Below, in pieces: positions 35,659 to 43,698 of a DNA stretch of 64,000 nucleotides. Each line of letters starts with the position of its first letter. Positions within the stretch are counted from its first letter, which is position 1. The stretch comes from an uncultured Collinsella sp. GTDB lineage: Bacteria > Actinomycetota > Coriobacteriia > Coriobacteriales > Coriobacteriaceae. The notes under the pieces were generated by a model. That model worked only from the letters and a program-made list of their open reading frames with translations. It was not told the DNA's origin and ran no database searches. The translations under genes and the position numbers were made by a program. The DNA lies in contig CAKUGR010000001.1 of assembly GCA_934654775.1 (NCBI GenBank), positions 124,001-188,000 on the forward strand. Direction: 5' to 3'.

Positions 35659-35677
35659 TACATACCGTTAGTATGTA
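35659..35677. promoter_or_regulatory. TetR-type operator, distal copy
   Basis: TACATAC-CGTTA-GTATGTA lies just past the stop codon of the adjacent TetR gene. Its centre is 65 bases from that of the proximal operator. Two identical half-site pairs next to an efflux gene are characteristic of TetR/MFS regulation. Confidence 0.7.
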
Positions 35678-35679
35678 TA

Positions 35680-36342
35680 TTACCACCCAGCATAATTCCA
35701 TACGTCCCAAATCTGGTCCGTTGTCTGGAGCACTTCATCCCCCAAATCGAGTCCCACCGCGGCGGCCATCTGCGCCAAACATTGAGCGCGCGCGAGCATT
35801 CGATCCTTGGGTTCAAGCGGACGAAACAGTGGCAGCAACCAGAGATTCGCCAGCAACGATACGGCCTCTGCCGCTTCGCGCGGGCATTCGCACGCAATGG
35901 ATCCGTCGGCGATGCCCTCCTCGATCACCGGCAAGAGATAGCCATCGGCCGACTCGTCAAATGAGCCCTGGTACTGCATCGCCAGTAGACGCGAGCTTTT
36001 TACCGGATCTGCTGCAGGACGCATACGTGCCCATAGCTCAATTTGCGGAACAACGGACTCGGGAGCGTAAAGCCTTTTTAGCTTTTGGGCGCCGGTCATA
36101 TTACCGACGCCAAGCGTCGAGCGACGGTGCTCAACAATCGGAGTCATCGCCCGATCAAACGCGGCGTTGAAAATCTCTTCTTTGCTCTTGAAGTGATGAT
36201 AGACAGCGCCCTTGGTCATGCCGTCGAGACGGTCAACGATATCTTGAATGCTCGTCCCCTCATAACCCTGTGTACAGAATAGCTCCAGTGCCGCGTCGAG
36301 AATCTTCGCGACCGTCTCCTCGGGATATTTATTGCGACCCAT
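35680..36342 (-). CDS. TetR family transcriptional regulator of the adjacent MFS gene
   Basis: This 220-residue protein begins MGRNKYPEETVAKILDAALE. The helix-turn-helix EGTSIQDIVDRLDGMTKGAVYHHFKSKEEI is standard TetR_N, with a variable all-helical ligand domain after it. The frame opens 36 bases earlier, but the extension is not family-like. The gene lies 100 bases upstream of the MFS gene on the same strand, and the gap holds two matching palindromes. I infer that it represses the efflux gene and releases on ligand binding. Like the MFS gene it looks AT-richer than flanking DNA. Confidence 0.9.
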   Translation of the reverse strand: MGRNKYPEETVAKILDAALELFCTQGYEGTSIQDIVDRLDGMTKGAVYHHFKSKEEIFNAAFDRAMTPIVEHRRSTLGVGNMTGAQKLKRLYAPESVVPQIELWARMRPAADPVKSSRLLAMQYQGSFDESADGYLLPVIEEGIADGSIACECPREAAEAVSLLANLWLLPLFRPLEPKDRMLARAQCLAQMAAAVGLDLGDEVLQTTDQIWDVWNYAGW

Positions 36343-36416
36343 AATCCGTCCATCCGCAACACAAGCCTTATGCCTCACTGCAGTATTTTAACGTTGCAGA
36401 TGACAGGCGGTCGGCC

Positions 36417-36755
36417 CTACACCGCGGCAGGGCCGTGTTCGCCGGTACGGATGCGGATAACATCCTCGACCGGCTCGACCCAGATCTTGCCGTCGCCGAC
36501 GGCGCCGGTGCGCGCGGCGTTGCAGATGATGTCGACAATACCGTCGACGTGCTCGTCGGCACAGATAAGGGTGAACTGCACCTTGGGAATCGTGTTGACG
36601 AGCAGCTCGTTGCCGCGCACGTACTCCTTCCAGCCGTGCTGCGCACCGCAGCCCTGCACCTGGTTAATAGTCATGCCGCGAACATCAGCAGCAAACAGCG
36701 CGTCTTTAAGAACCTCAAGCTTCTCAGCACGAACGATCGCCGTAATCTTCTTCAT
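36417..36755 (-). CDS. glnB: Nitrogen regulatory protein P-II (GlnB/GlnK type)
   Basis: This 112-residue PII protein has the exact family length from MKKITAIVRAEKLEVLKDAL. The C-terminal signature TGAVGDGKIWVEPVEDVIRIRTGE is intact. In the T-loop, the tyrosine that GlnD uridylylates in proteobacteria (Tyr51) is Leu (RGNELLVNTIPK), and Tyr46 is Val with a Tyr at 45. It therefore probably is not modified at that site and may sense ATP/ADP/2-oxoglutarate only. It follows amt on the same strand after a structured repeat, so it should gate that ammonium transporter. GAGAGGAATTCACT before ATG 36755 fixes the start. Confidence 0.95.
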   Translation of the reverse strand: MKKITAIVRAEKLEVLKDALFAADVRGMTINQVQGCGAQHGWKEYVRGNELLVNTIPKVQFTLICADEHVDGIVDIICNAARTGAVGDGKIWVEPVEDVIRIRTGEHGPAAV

Positions 36756-36865
36756 AGTGAATTCCTCTCTTAAATAAAAGAAATGAATTGCCATTCACAT
36801 ACGCGGGTTTCCCAAGCACCACAGACCAACCCCGCAAATCAAAAAAGTGCAACTAACAGGTCTTA

Positions 36866-36968
36866 GCAGGTTTCCCAAGTGCCGCAGATTGCCGTGAAAG
36901 AGGAGCGAAGCGTACTTAAGTACGTGAGCGACGATTGAACGGCAAGGTGCGGTGCTTGGGGAAGCTGC
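36866..36968. repeat. Structured repeat between amt and glnB
   Basis: About 29-base arms (36866-36894, starting GCAGGTTTCCCAAGTGCCGC, and 36940-36968) pair with several wobbles. They enclose an inner hairpin GCGTACTTAAGTACGT within a purine-rich context (GAGGAGCGAAGCG, TGAGCGACGA). It starts at the last base of the amt stop codon. A partial second left arm (GGGTTTCCCAAGCACCACAG) lies at about 36809-36828. It may partly terminate transcription between amt and glnB. Confidence 0.6.
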
Positions 36969-38245
36969 TAATCGAGTCCGGAGAAAGAAGGATAGGCGCT
37001 CTCGCCGTGTTGACTTGCATCCAGACCCAGCGCCTCGTCAGCCTCGTCCACGCGCAGGCTGCCGTGGAAGAGCGCCTTGACCACCGCGGCGATCACCAGG
37101 TCGAGCACCAGCACGATGACGACCGTCACCACAATGCCCAAAATCTGCGAGATGAGCAGCGACACGTCGCCCGTGTAGAACAGGCCGCCCTTACCGGTCC
37201 ACGAAAGCTCCGGCACGCAGAACAGGCCCGTGAGCACGCCGCCCAAGATGCCGCCGATGCCATGGCAGCCGAACGCGTCGAGCGCGTCGTCGTAGCCGAA
37301 CTTGGTCTTAAGATGGCTGATGGCGAAATAGCAGACGGGCGAGACGATCAGGCCCATGACCAGTGCCGCCCACGGCTCGACAAAACCCGCGCCCGGCGTG
37401 ACCACCACGAGGCCCGCGACCAGACCGGTGCTGGCACCCACCAGCGTAGGGCGACCGGTGTGCACGCGCTCGACGGCAAGCCACGAGACCATGCCCGCCG
37501 CGCTGGCCGTCACGGTGTTGAGGATGGCAAGCGCCGCCACGGCATCGGCCTTGAACTCGCTGCCGCCGTTAAAGCCAAACCAGCCAAACCAAAGCAGGCC
37601 GGCGCCCAGTGCCACAAACGGCACGTTATGCGGTCGATAGCTCACCATGCCAAAGCCGCGACGACGGCCAAGCATCAGACAGAGAATCAGGCCCGTCAGA
37701 CCGGACGAGATGTGCACCACGTCGCCACCGGCAAAGTCGAGCGCGCCGATGATGTCGCCGATAAAGGAGCCCTCGCCGCCCCACACCATGTGGGCGAGCG
37801 GCGCGTAGACCACGAGCAGCCAAATGCCCAGGAAGGCCATCATGGCGCCAAACTTAACGCGCCCGGCCAGGCTGCCCGTGACGATGGCGGCCGTGATCAT
37901 GGCAAACGCCATCTGGAAGGCGATGTTGATGATCTCCGGGTAGACGGCACCGTCCGCAGCATTGCCCTCGGCCGCCTGCAGCACTTGGTTGAGCACCGGC
38001 AAGCACAGCAGCTGGTCAAAGCCTCCAATAAACGGATTGGAGCCATCGCCGCCGTAAGCCAGCGACCAGCCGGCCACAATCCACAGCACGCCCACCAAGC
38101 CAATAACACCAAAGCACATGAGCATGGTGTTGATGACATTTTTGCGCCTAGACAGGCCGCCGTAGAAAAACGCCAGGCCCGGTGTCATTAAAAACACGAG
38201 CATGGTGCAGATGAGCATAAACGTTGTCGATCCCGTATCGTACAT
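36968..38245 (-). CDS. amt: Ammonium transporter Amt
   Basis: This is a 425-residue Amt/MEP channel with 11 membrane segments. It begins MYDTGSTTFMLICTMLVFLM and contains MTPGLAFFYGGLSRRKN, the family signature FAGGDVVHISSGLTGLILCL and DALDAFGCHGIGGILGGVLTG. The twin pore histidines are expected in VVHISSG and CHGIGGI. It imports ammonium and is normally blocked by PII, which is encoded directly downstream. I start at MYDTG because GGGGGAG lies just upstream. Four 11-bp-phased GAAAC-like boxes at 38370-38407 lie 125-162 bases upstream and suggest nitrogen control. Confidence 0.96.
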   Translation of the reverse strand: MYDTGSTTFMLICTMLVFLMTPGLAFFYGGLSRRKNVINTMLMCFGVIGLVGVLWIVAGWSLAYGGDGSNPFIGGFDQLLCLPVLNQVLQAAEGNAADGAVYPEIINIAFQMAFAMITAAIVTGSLAGRVKFGAMMAFLGIWLLVVYAPLAHMVWGGEGSFIGDIIGALDFAGGDVVHISSGLTGLILCLMLGRRRGFGMVSYRPHNVPFVALGAGLLWFGWFGFNGGSEFKADAVAALAILNTVTASAAGMVSWLAVERVHTGRPTLVGASTGLVAGLVVVTPGAGFVEPWAALVMGLIVSPVCYFAISHLKTKFGYDDALDAFGCHGIGGILGGVLTGLFCVPELSWTGKGGLFYTGDVSLLISQILGIVVTVVIVLVLDLVIAAVVKALFHGSLRVDEADEALGLDASQHGESAYPSFSGLD

Positions 38246-38369
38246 TCGCTCCCCCTTGGTCGCATGAACGTTGTCGGCGCTCATGATGCGGCCGAGGGGC
38301 AACTGGTGTAGACCAGATACGGCGTTGTTAAACGCTGCGTTGTCGAATGGAAACGGTGCCGCAATCTTG

Positions 38370-38407
38370 GAAACGGCGCGGCAACGGACGCGAAACGAAC
38401 GGGAAAC
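38370..38407. promoter_or_regulatory. GlnR-like box array upstream of amt-glnB
   Basis: G(A/C)AAC pentamers start at 38370, 38381, 38392 and 38403, that is, every 11 bases (GAAAC, GCAAC, GAAAC, GAAAC). A further GAAAC starts at 38350. Actinobacterial GlnR sites consist of GTnAC and GAAAC boxes separated by six bases, giving the same 11-base period. The GTnAC half-type is not seen here, so the factor is inferred. Confidence 0.55.
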
Positions 38408-38443
38408 GCACGGGCGAAAGGGGTGCGCCCGGCCCGCCCCCGC

Positions 38444-39463
38444 CTAGCGGCGGAACAGGTCGCGGGCGCGGTCGCGGAGGTCGGTTGCTCGGATGACGCC
38501 CTCGTAGCGGTTAATGCGCAGGCGTGGGAAGGCGTTGAAAAAGCGCAGGTCACGACGGCTGAGCGACACGCTTGGCACCGGACGGCTCGCGCGTTTGCCG
38601 GCGCGGCGACGAGTAAGCGACGGGCGCGGCATACTCGGCGCGGCATCGGCAACGCGGCGAGCGGCAAGCGCCAGACCGCGTGCACCGTCCGAGATAAACG
38701 TCGGCACCGAAGCCTTCTCGCGCAGGGCATCGAGTGCGGCATCGCCCAGCTCTGCCAGCCACGCGTTCACGGCACGGCTGCGGATATGCGTCTGAGACAC
38801 CGAATCGATCGCCGAGTCGGGAATGCGCTCGAGCATGGAGTCCGAGGCATCGGCGAGTGATTCGTTGATGCGGTCGGCAAGGTCAGCGCGCACGCGCTCG
38901 AGCTGGTCGGACAGACGGCGCCAGCTCGCCAGCGAGCACAACGCGTCCACAATCATCGCAACGGCAACGGCAAAGGCCGCCAGCCGCACGATCAACACCG
39001 GCAGATGGCCGAGCAGCCCCAGCAGCGCTGGCTCTACCAAGCGACAAATGCACAGTGCGCCCAGGCCAAACGCACAGGCCCAGTACAGGCAAATACGTCC
39101 GTGCAGGTTAAAGGGCAGGTGTGAGTAATCCCAAAAGCGTGCGCCTGTTGTTTTTTCCAATAGAAGGCCCACGCTATATTCAATCACGCTGCATACGAGC
39201 GCTGCGGCGACAAACTGGCTCGAGGCATCCGGAATTCCGCGCAACAGCAACCAGCAGGCTATGCCGCCCACACCATAGATAGGGCAACACGGCCCCAGCA
39301 AAAAGCCACTGTTGGCAAATCGTCCGTGATTGAGCATGGCGCAGACCGTCGACTCCCACGCCCAGCCGCAAAACCCGTAAAAGGCAAACGAGAGCACCAG
39401 TGCCGAGAGTGGGCAGGCGGCAAGCGTCGCGCCGCCAAAAGCCATATCGATCGCGGTTCCCAC
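38444..39463 (-). CDS. CmpB-type putative ABC transporter permease-like membrane protein
   Basis: This 339-residue protein has an N-terminal domain of about six membrane segments resembling ABC_trans_CmpB (DUF1113-type). It contains FYGFCGWAWESTVCAMLNHG, NSGFLLGPCCPIYGVGG and FWDYSHLPFNLHGRICL, all hallmarks of that family. The remaining 150 residues form a charged, Arg-rich cytosolic tail (SLTRRRAGKRASRP and RRDLRFFNAFPRLR). The family name implies transport, but the function is not established. It starts at GTG, three bases after the stop of the HD-domain gene, with GAGGAGAGGG in that gene's end, so the two genes form an operon. Confidence 0.8.
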   Translation of the reverse strand: MGTAIDMAFGGATLAACPLSALVLSFAFYGFCGWAWESTVCAMLNHGRFANSGFLLGPCCPIYGVGGIACWLLLRGIPDASSQFVAAALVCSVIEYSVGLLLEKTTGARFWDYSHLPFNLHGRICLYWACAFGLGALCICRLVEPALLGLLGHLPVLIVRLAAFAVAVAMIVDALCSLASWRRLSDQLERVRADLADRINESLADASDSMLERIPDSAIDSVSQTHIRSRAVNAWLAELGDAALDALREKASVPTFISDGARGLALAARRVADAAPSMPRPSLTRRRAGKRASRPVPSVSLSRRDLRFFNAFPRLRINRYEGVIRATDLRDRARDLFRR

Positions 39464-39466
39464 CGT

Positions 39467-40003
39467 CTACCCTCTCCTCTTTTCGCTCGATTCGCTGCTC
39501 ACGTCATCGTCCGCCTCGTCCTTGCGCCGCAGACGACCGGCAACCGTCTCGCGCAGCGCGCACCATTTATCGGCCAGGCACACAATCCATGCCTCACGAC
39601 ACGTCGGCGGCACCGGCACCAGCGGAAACATATGCCGCACGATAATATTCCGCTCGCGCGACGTCAGCTCAAAATCTTCCTCCGCACGCGCCAGGGCAAA
39701 AAACGGGTGACGAAAGCCATGCAGTCGATGGCTTGGGTCGGGATCGTGCCAGTCATAGAGAAAGTAATCGTGCAGCAGGGCCCCGCGCAGCAACGAGGCG
39801 CGGTCGACGGAGATACCGACGCGACCCAGGCGCTCGGCAAAGGACAGACTTGCCCGCGCCACCGAGGTCATATGCGTATACACCGTCACATCGCCATGCT
39901 GGATAAACTCGCGCGTCAGGTCCAGACGGCCCGCCTGTGCCAGTTGACGGGCAGCATGGTCTACTTCGCACGCGATTTTCTCGGCACGAACGGTATCGGA
40001 CAT
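39467..40003 (-). CDS. HD domain phosphohydrolase
   Basis: This 178-residue protein from MSDTVRAEKIACEVDHAARQ has the HD-domain pattern: an early H (YTHMTSVARASL), the HD doublet in LLRGALLHDYFLYDWHD, and later histidines in HRLHGFRHPFFALARAEE and IIVRHMFPL. These bind a metal in a nucleotide- or phosphate-ester hydrolase. Close relatives are annotated only as HD family. AAGGAGGCCGC precedes ATG 40003, and the frame upstream of it is discarded. It is followed after three bases by the CmpB-type gene. A link between the two is suggested by this pairing, but its nature is unknown. Confidence 0.85.
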   Translation of the reverse strand: MSDTVRAEKIACEVDHAARQLAQAGRLDLTREFIQHGDVTVYTHMTSVARASLSFAERLGRVGISVDRASLLRGALLHDYFLYDWHDPDPSHRLHGFRHPFFALARAEEDFELTSRERNIIVRHMFPLVPVPPTCREAWIVCLADKWCALRETVAGRLRRKDEADDDVSSESSEKRRG

Positions 40004-40231
40004 GCGGCCTCCTTCCGGCGGCGCTCGGCGGCAAGCCACAGCCTGCACGCAATGAATAAAATCATCATGGAACTTATCAGTATGGCATCGGACAAAACGT
40101 TTTGCCCCACCAGTTGGCGAATTACCGCGCCGCCGTCACATATCAAACGCCAAAATGTGCGAGACTGTTTTGTGCAATTGTGCCGGCCGAGGGAGCGCCG
40201 GCGCTCGATTCGCATGGAGTAACCCACAACG

Positions 40232-42013
40232 ATGCTGCTTACGCAAACGACAACGCCCGAGGACGTCAAGGCTCTCGACCGCGCCGAGCTTCCGCTGCTC
40301 TGCGGCGAGATCCGTCAGGCAATCCTCGAAAGCTCCGCCGCCGTCGGCGGGCACGTTGCCCCCAACCTGGGCGTCGTTGAGCTTACGGTTGCGCTTCATC
40401 GCGTGTTTAACTCCCCCATCGACAAGATTGTCTTTGACGTTTCGCACCAGACCTACGCCCACAAGGCGCTGACTGGGCGTGCGTACACTTATATCGATCC
40501 GGAGCGTTATGGTGAGGCTTCTGGCTTTGCCAATCCCGACGAGTCCAAGCACGACCTGTTCGCCATGGGCCACACCTCCACATCGGTGAGCCTGGGCTGC
40601 GGCTTGGCACACGCCCGCGATCTGGCGGGCGACAGTTACAACGTCATTACCATCATTGGCGACGGTTCGCTTTCGGGCGGTCTGGCGTTTGAGGGCTTTA
40701 ACAATGCCGCCGAGCTCGACAGCAACTTGATCATCGTCGTCAATGACAACGACCAGTCCATCGCCGAAAACCACGGTGGCCTGTATCGCAATCTGGCCGA
40801 GCTGCGCGCCACAAATGGCACGGCCGAGCGCAACGTCTTTCGTGCGCTGGGACTCGACTACCGCTATCTGGACGCCGGTAACGATGTGTTGGCCCTAGTC
40901 GACGCGCTGCAGGAACTGCGCAATATCGATCATCCCATCGTGCTGCACGTCTCCACCGCCAAGGGCAAGGGCTTTGAGCCAGCCCAGAACGACCCCGAGC
41001 GCTGGCATCACGTGGGTCCGTTTGACATGGCAACTGGACGCAAGCTCTGCCCGGGCCATCCGAGCGAGCCTGCGCCGCGCACCTATGCCGACATTACGGG
41101 CGAGGCGCTCAGCGCCGCCATCGAGCGCGATCCGCAGGTCGTTGGCATCACGGCCGCCACGCCCTACATCATGGGCTTTACACCCGAGCTTCGCGCCGCG
41201 GCAGGCAAGCAGTTTGTCGACGTGGGCATTGCCGAGGAACACGCCGTCACCTTTGCCACCGCGCTCGCCCGCTCGGGCGCCAAGCCGGTCTTTGGCGTGT
41301 ACGGCACGTTTTTGCAGCGCGCCTATGACGAGCTGTGGCACGACCTGTGCCTCAACGACGCCCCGGCGACCATCCTGGTATTTGGCGCGTCGATCTTTGG
41401 CACCACGTCCGAGACGCATCTTTCGTTCTTTGATATTTCCATGCTGGGCGCTCTCCCCAACATGCGTTACCTGGCGCCGGCCTGCATGGAGGAATATCTG
41501 TCCATGCTGAGCTGGTCGCTCGATCACCGCGAGCACCCCGCGGCAATTCGCGTGCCGGGCATTGGCCTGGTAAGCCGCCCCGACTTGGCACCTGCCGAGG
41601 ACGCCGATTACGGCGCCGTTCGTTACAACGTGGTGCGCCAGGGCCGCGACGTGGCCGTGCTCGCGCTCGGCGATTTCTATGAGCTGGGCGAGCGCGTGGC
41701 AAACCGCATGGCCGCCGAGTACGGTATCGAGGCCACGCTCGTCAACCCGCGCTTCGCGACCGAGCTCGACCGCGAATTCCTCGACAGCCTTGCCGCCGAG
41801 CACCGCGTTGTCGTGACCATCGAGGACGGCATCTTGGACGGCGGCTGGGGCGAGCGCGTGGCATGTTATTTGGCCTGCACGCCGCTGCGCACCCGCACCT
41901 TTGGCATCGCCAAGGGCTTCCCCGACCGCTATGATCCCAACGAACTGCTCGCGCAGAACGGTATGACGGTCGAAAACATGGCCGCCGAAGCCGTAAGACT
42001 GCTAAACGAGTAG
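40232..42013 (+). CDS. dxs: 1-deoxy-D-xylulose-5-phosphate synthase (short form)
   Basis: This 593-residue thiamine diphosphate enzyme resembles Dxs but is shorter than the usual 620-640. Present are GGHVAPNLGVVELTVALHRV (catalytic His), the TPP motif IGDGSLSGGLAFEGFNNA ending near VVNDNDQSI, and VGIAEEHAVTFATALA (catalytic Glu). The canonical DGxTHxGxFD motif reads SETHLSFFDISM here, keeping the His. It should condense pyruvate and glyceraldehyde 3-phosphate for isoprenoid and thiamine synthesis. The divergence means that another transketolase-like activity is possible. It is monocistronic on the plus strand, with GGAG upstream of ATG 40232 and a strong terminator at 42014. Confidence 0.85.
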   Translation: MLLTQTTTPEDVKALDRAELPLLCGEIRQAILESSAAVGGHVAPNLGVVELTVALHRVFNSPIDKIVFDVSHQTYAHKALTGRAYTYIDPERYGEASGFANPDESKHDLFAMGHTSTSVSLGCGLAHARDLAGDSYNVITIIGDGSLSGGLAFEGFNNAAELDSNLIIVVNDNDQSIAENHGGLYRNLAELRATNGTAERNVFRALGLDYRYLDAGNDVLALVDALQELRNIDHPIVLHVSTAKGKGFEPAQNDPERWHHVGPFDMATGRKLCPGHPSEPAPRTYADITGEALSAAIERDPQVVGITAATPYIMGFTPELRAAAGKQFVDVGIAEEHAVTFATALARSGAKPVFGVYGTFLQRAYDELWHDLCLNDAPATILVFGASIFGTTSETHLSFFDISMLGALPNMRYLAPACMEEYLSMLSWSLDHREHPAAIRVPGIGLVSRPDLAPAEDADYGAVRYNVVRQGRDVAVLALGDFYELGERVANRMAAEYGIEATLVNPRFATELDREFLDSLAAEHRVVVTIEDGILDGGWGERVACYLACTPLRTRTFGIAKGFPDRYDPNELLAQNGMTVENMAAEAVRLLNE

Positions 42014-42053
42014 AAAAACCTCCGCAAAGGGAAACGCCCTTGCGGAGGTTTTT
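42014..42053. terminator. Rho-independent terminator of dxs
   Basis: A perfect 14-bp stem AAAAACCTCCGCAA / TTGCGGAGGTTTTT starts one base after the dxs stop codon and ends in a T-tract. Confidence 0.92.
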
Positions 42054-42066
42054 CGCGACGCAATTA

Positions 42067-42283
42067 TCTTGATCTGTAACATCTAGAGGCAGAATTTGCA
42101 TCTAGACGTTACAGATTGAGACGAGGCGTTTAAGCCCCTGATGTTTATCTCAATCTGTAACAGTTAGGGGCCAAATCCTCGTCTAACCGTTACAGATCGA
42201 GACATTCAAATTCCCCTGAAGAGAAAATCTCAATCTGTAACAGTTACTCGTCAAAAACGGCTGCAGATGTTACAGATCGAGAC
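42067..42283. repeat. Array of three 56-nt hairpin units
   Basis: Units at 42067-42122, 42148-42203 and 42228-42283 are each exactly 56 bases. They begin with TCT(T/C)(G/A)ATCTGTAAC and end with GTTACAGAT(T/C)GAGAC. Spacers are 25 and 24 bases. The inner part of the stem varies but stays paired in units 1 and 2 (TCTAGA/TCTAGA, GTTAG/CTAAC). No coding sequence is present. The array fills the gap between the dxs terminator and the alcohol dehydrogenase gene. Confidence 0.9.
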
Positions 42284-42298
42284 AAAGCAGCAAGGTAG

Positions 42299-43501
42299 TT
42301 AGCAATAGCTTCGCTTGAGGATCTCGACGACGTCGGGGTCGGTTAGGGCGACGGGATCGTGGCCGAACAGGGCGTCGTTGGTCGTTAGGGCATTGTGTGC
42401 GATGGCGGGCAGCTCTTCGGCGGTAATCCCCCACTCGCTCATGGCAAGATCCGCCACGTGGCACGCCTCCATCAGGCGGGTAAGCTCAATTACAAAATCG
42501 TGCGGGTCGCTTGCCTCGGCATTACCCATCAGGCGTGCCATGTCGATATAACGCTCGGGCGCGGCACCGTGATCGATCATCCACGTGTGGTAGGCGCGCG
42601 CGATCATGATGAGGCCGGCGCCGTGCGGCAGGTCGTGATGATGTGCACTCATACCGTGCTCAAGGCCGTGGCATCCCGCGCAGCCCGAGCACACCATGGC
42701 ATAGCCGCCAAGCGTGTTGGCAAAAGCGAGCTCGGCACGCGCATCCAGGTCGTCGCCGCTGTTCGCGCACGCAGCCAGCGAAGCGGCGGCGCGTCGGATA
42801 CCCTCGCGGCAAACCATGTCGCCCATGGGCGTGTTGGTATTGGCGATATAGCACTCAACGTTGTGGAACAGGGCATCAAATCCCTGATAAGCCGTCAGGC
42901 GCGCCGGAACGCTCACCATAAGCTCGGGATCGACGACCGAAAGCACCGGGAACAGGCGCGGATCGCCCAAGCGCAGCTTTTCGTCGTTCTCCTCGCAGGA
43001 GATTACGCCGCCCGCATCGGCCTCGGAGCCGGTGCCGGCCGTGGTGGTCACGCACACCAGTGGCAGCGGATCGTTGGGAATGGGCAGCCCGAGCGCGGTA
43101 CCGCCGTTCACAAAGTCCCAGATATCACCGGGACACTTGTTGCCCTCGGCGTCCGTGTGCGGGTTTGCCGCCACCGCGCAGATGCCTTTGCTGCCGTCCA
43201 TGACCGAGCCGCCGCCGAGCGCCAGCACAAAGTCGCAGCCATGGGTGCGCGCCATCCAGCCACCTGCGTTGACGGTCTCGCGCAGCGGGTTGGGCTCAAT
43301 ACGGTCGAACAGCTCGTGTTCCACGCCAGCACGGTCGAGCTCGGCCTCCACGCGCTGCAGATATCCAAAGCGCTTGACCGAGTTGCCGCCCGTTGTGACG
43401 ATGAGCGCCTTGGCGCCGGGGAGCTTCTGTGCGCCCAGCTCGCTCAGTTTGCCCGCGCCAAACAACACCTTGGTCGGCGCGAAAAATGTATAGCCGTTCA
43501 T
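42299..43501 (-). CDS. Iron-containing alcohol dehydrogenase
   Basis: This 400-residue group III (iron-dependent) dehydrogenase starts MNGYTFFAPTKVLFGAGKLS. The cofactor motif ALGGGSVMDGSKGICAVAA, the segment TTTAGTGSEADAGGVIS, and the metal site GFDALFHNVECYIA followed by HGLEHGMSAHHHDLPHGAGL are all present. The sequence is closest in style to butanol/lactaldehyde-type dehydrogenases. It would reduce aldehydes to alcohols with NAD(P)H during fermentation, and substrate preference is unknown. It is monocistronic and divergent from the glutamate transporter operon. GAGGAGATCGTTGC precedes the ATG. Confidence 0.93.
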   Translation of the reverse strand: MNGYTFFAPTKVLFGAGKLSELGAQKLPGAKALIVTTGGNSVKRFGYLQRVEAELDRAGVEHELFDRIEPNPLRETVNAGGWMARTHGCDFVLALGGGSVMDGSKGICAVAANPHTDAEGNKCPGDIWDFVNGGTALGLPIPNDPLPLVCVTTTAGTGSEADAGGVISCEENDEKLRLGDPRLFPVLSVVDPELMVSVPARLTAYQGFDALFHNVECYIANTNTPMGDMVCREGIRRAAASLAACANSGDDLDARAELAFANTLGGYAMVCSGCAGCHGLEHGMSAHHHDLPHGAGLIMIARAYHTWMIDHGAAPERYIDMARLMGNAEASDPHDFVIELTRLMEACHVADLAMSEWGITAEELPAIAHNALTTNDALFGHDPVALTDPDVVEILKRSYC

Positions 43502-43622
43502 GCAACGATCTCCTCACGTATATATGTGTCGTGTTGCCGCCATTATAACGACCGCTGCGAGCGCCCGCTCCCGCCGCAAGGCGTCGCCTCAACAGCAATA
43601 ATCGACGTTTGCCCAGATAAAA

Positions 43623-43655
43623 CCTACCAAAATAAACCTGTCCCTTTTTGGTAGG
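43623..43655. repeat. 33-nt CCTGTCCC-core hairpin repeat, second copy
   Basis: CCTACCAAAA and TTTTGGTAGG surround ATAAACCTGTCCC plus T. It is nearly identical to 13212-13244, including the upstream CAGATAAA. It lies in the 270-base divergent region between the alcohol dehydrogenase and gluB-like genes, where no gene is seen. Confidence 0.7.
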
Positions 43656-43698
43656 TGGAATAACCCATAAGGTAAGTATGTTTCTGAGTTATTTCGTG

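Noticed and set aside
42067..42283. The periodic hairpin array as a CRISPR
   Set aside because: The repeats are 56 nt and internally variable, there are only three, the spacers (24-25 nt) are shorter than the repeats, and no cas gene is in the window.
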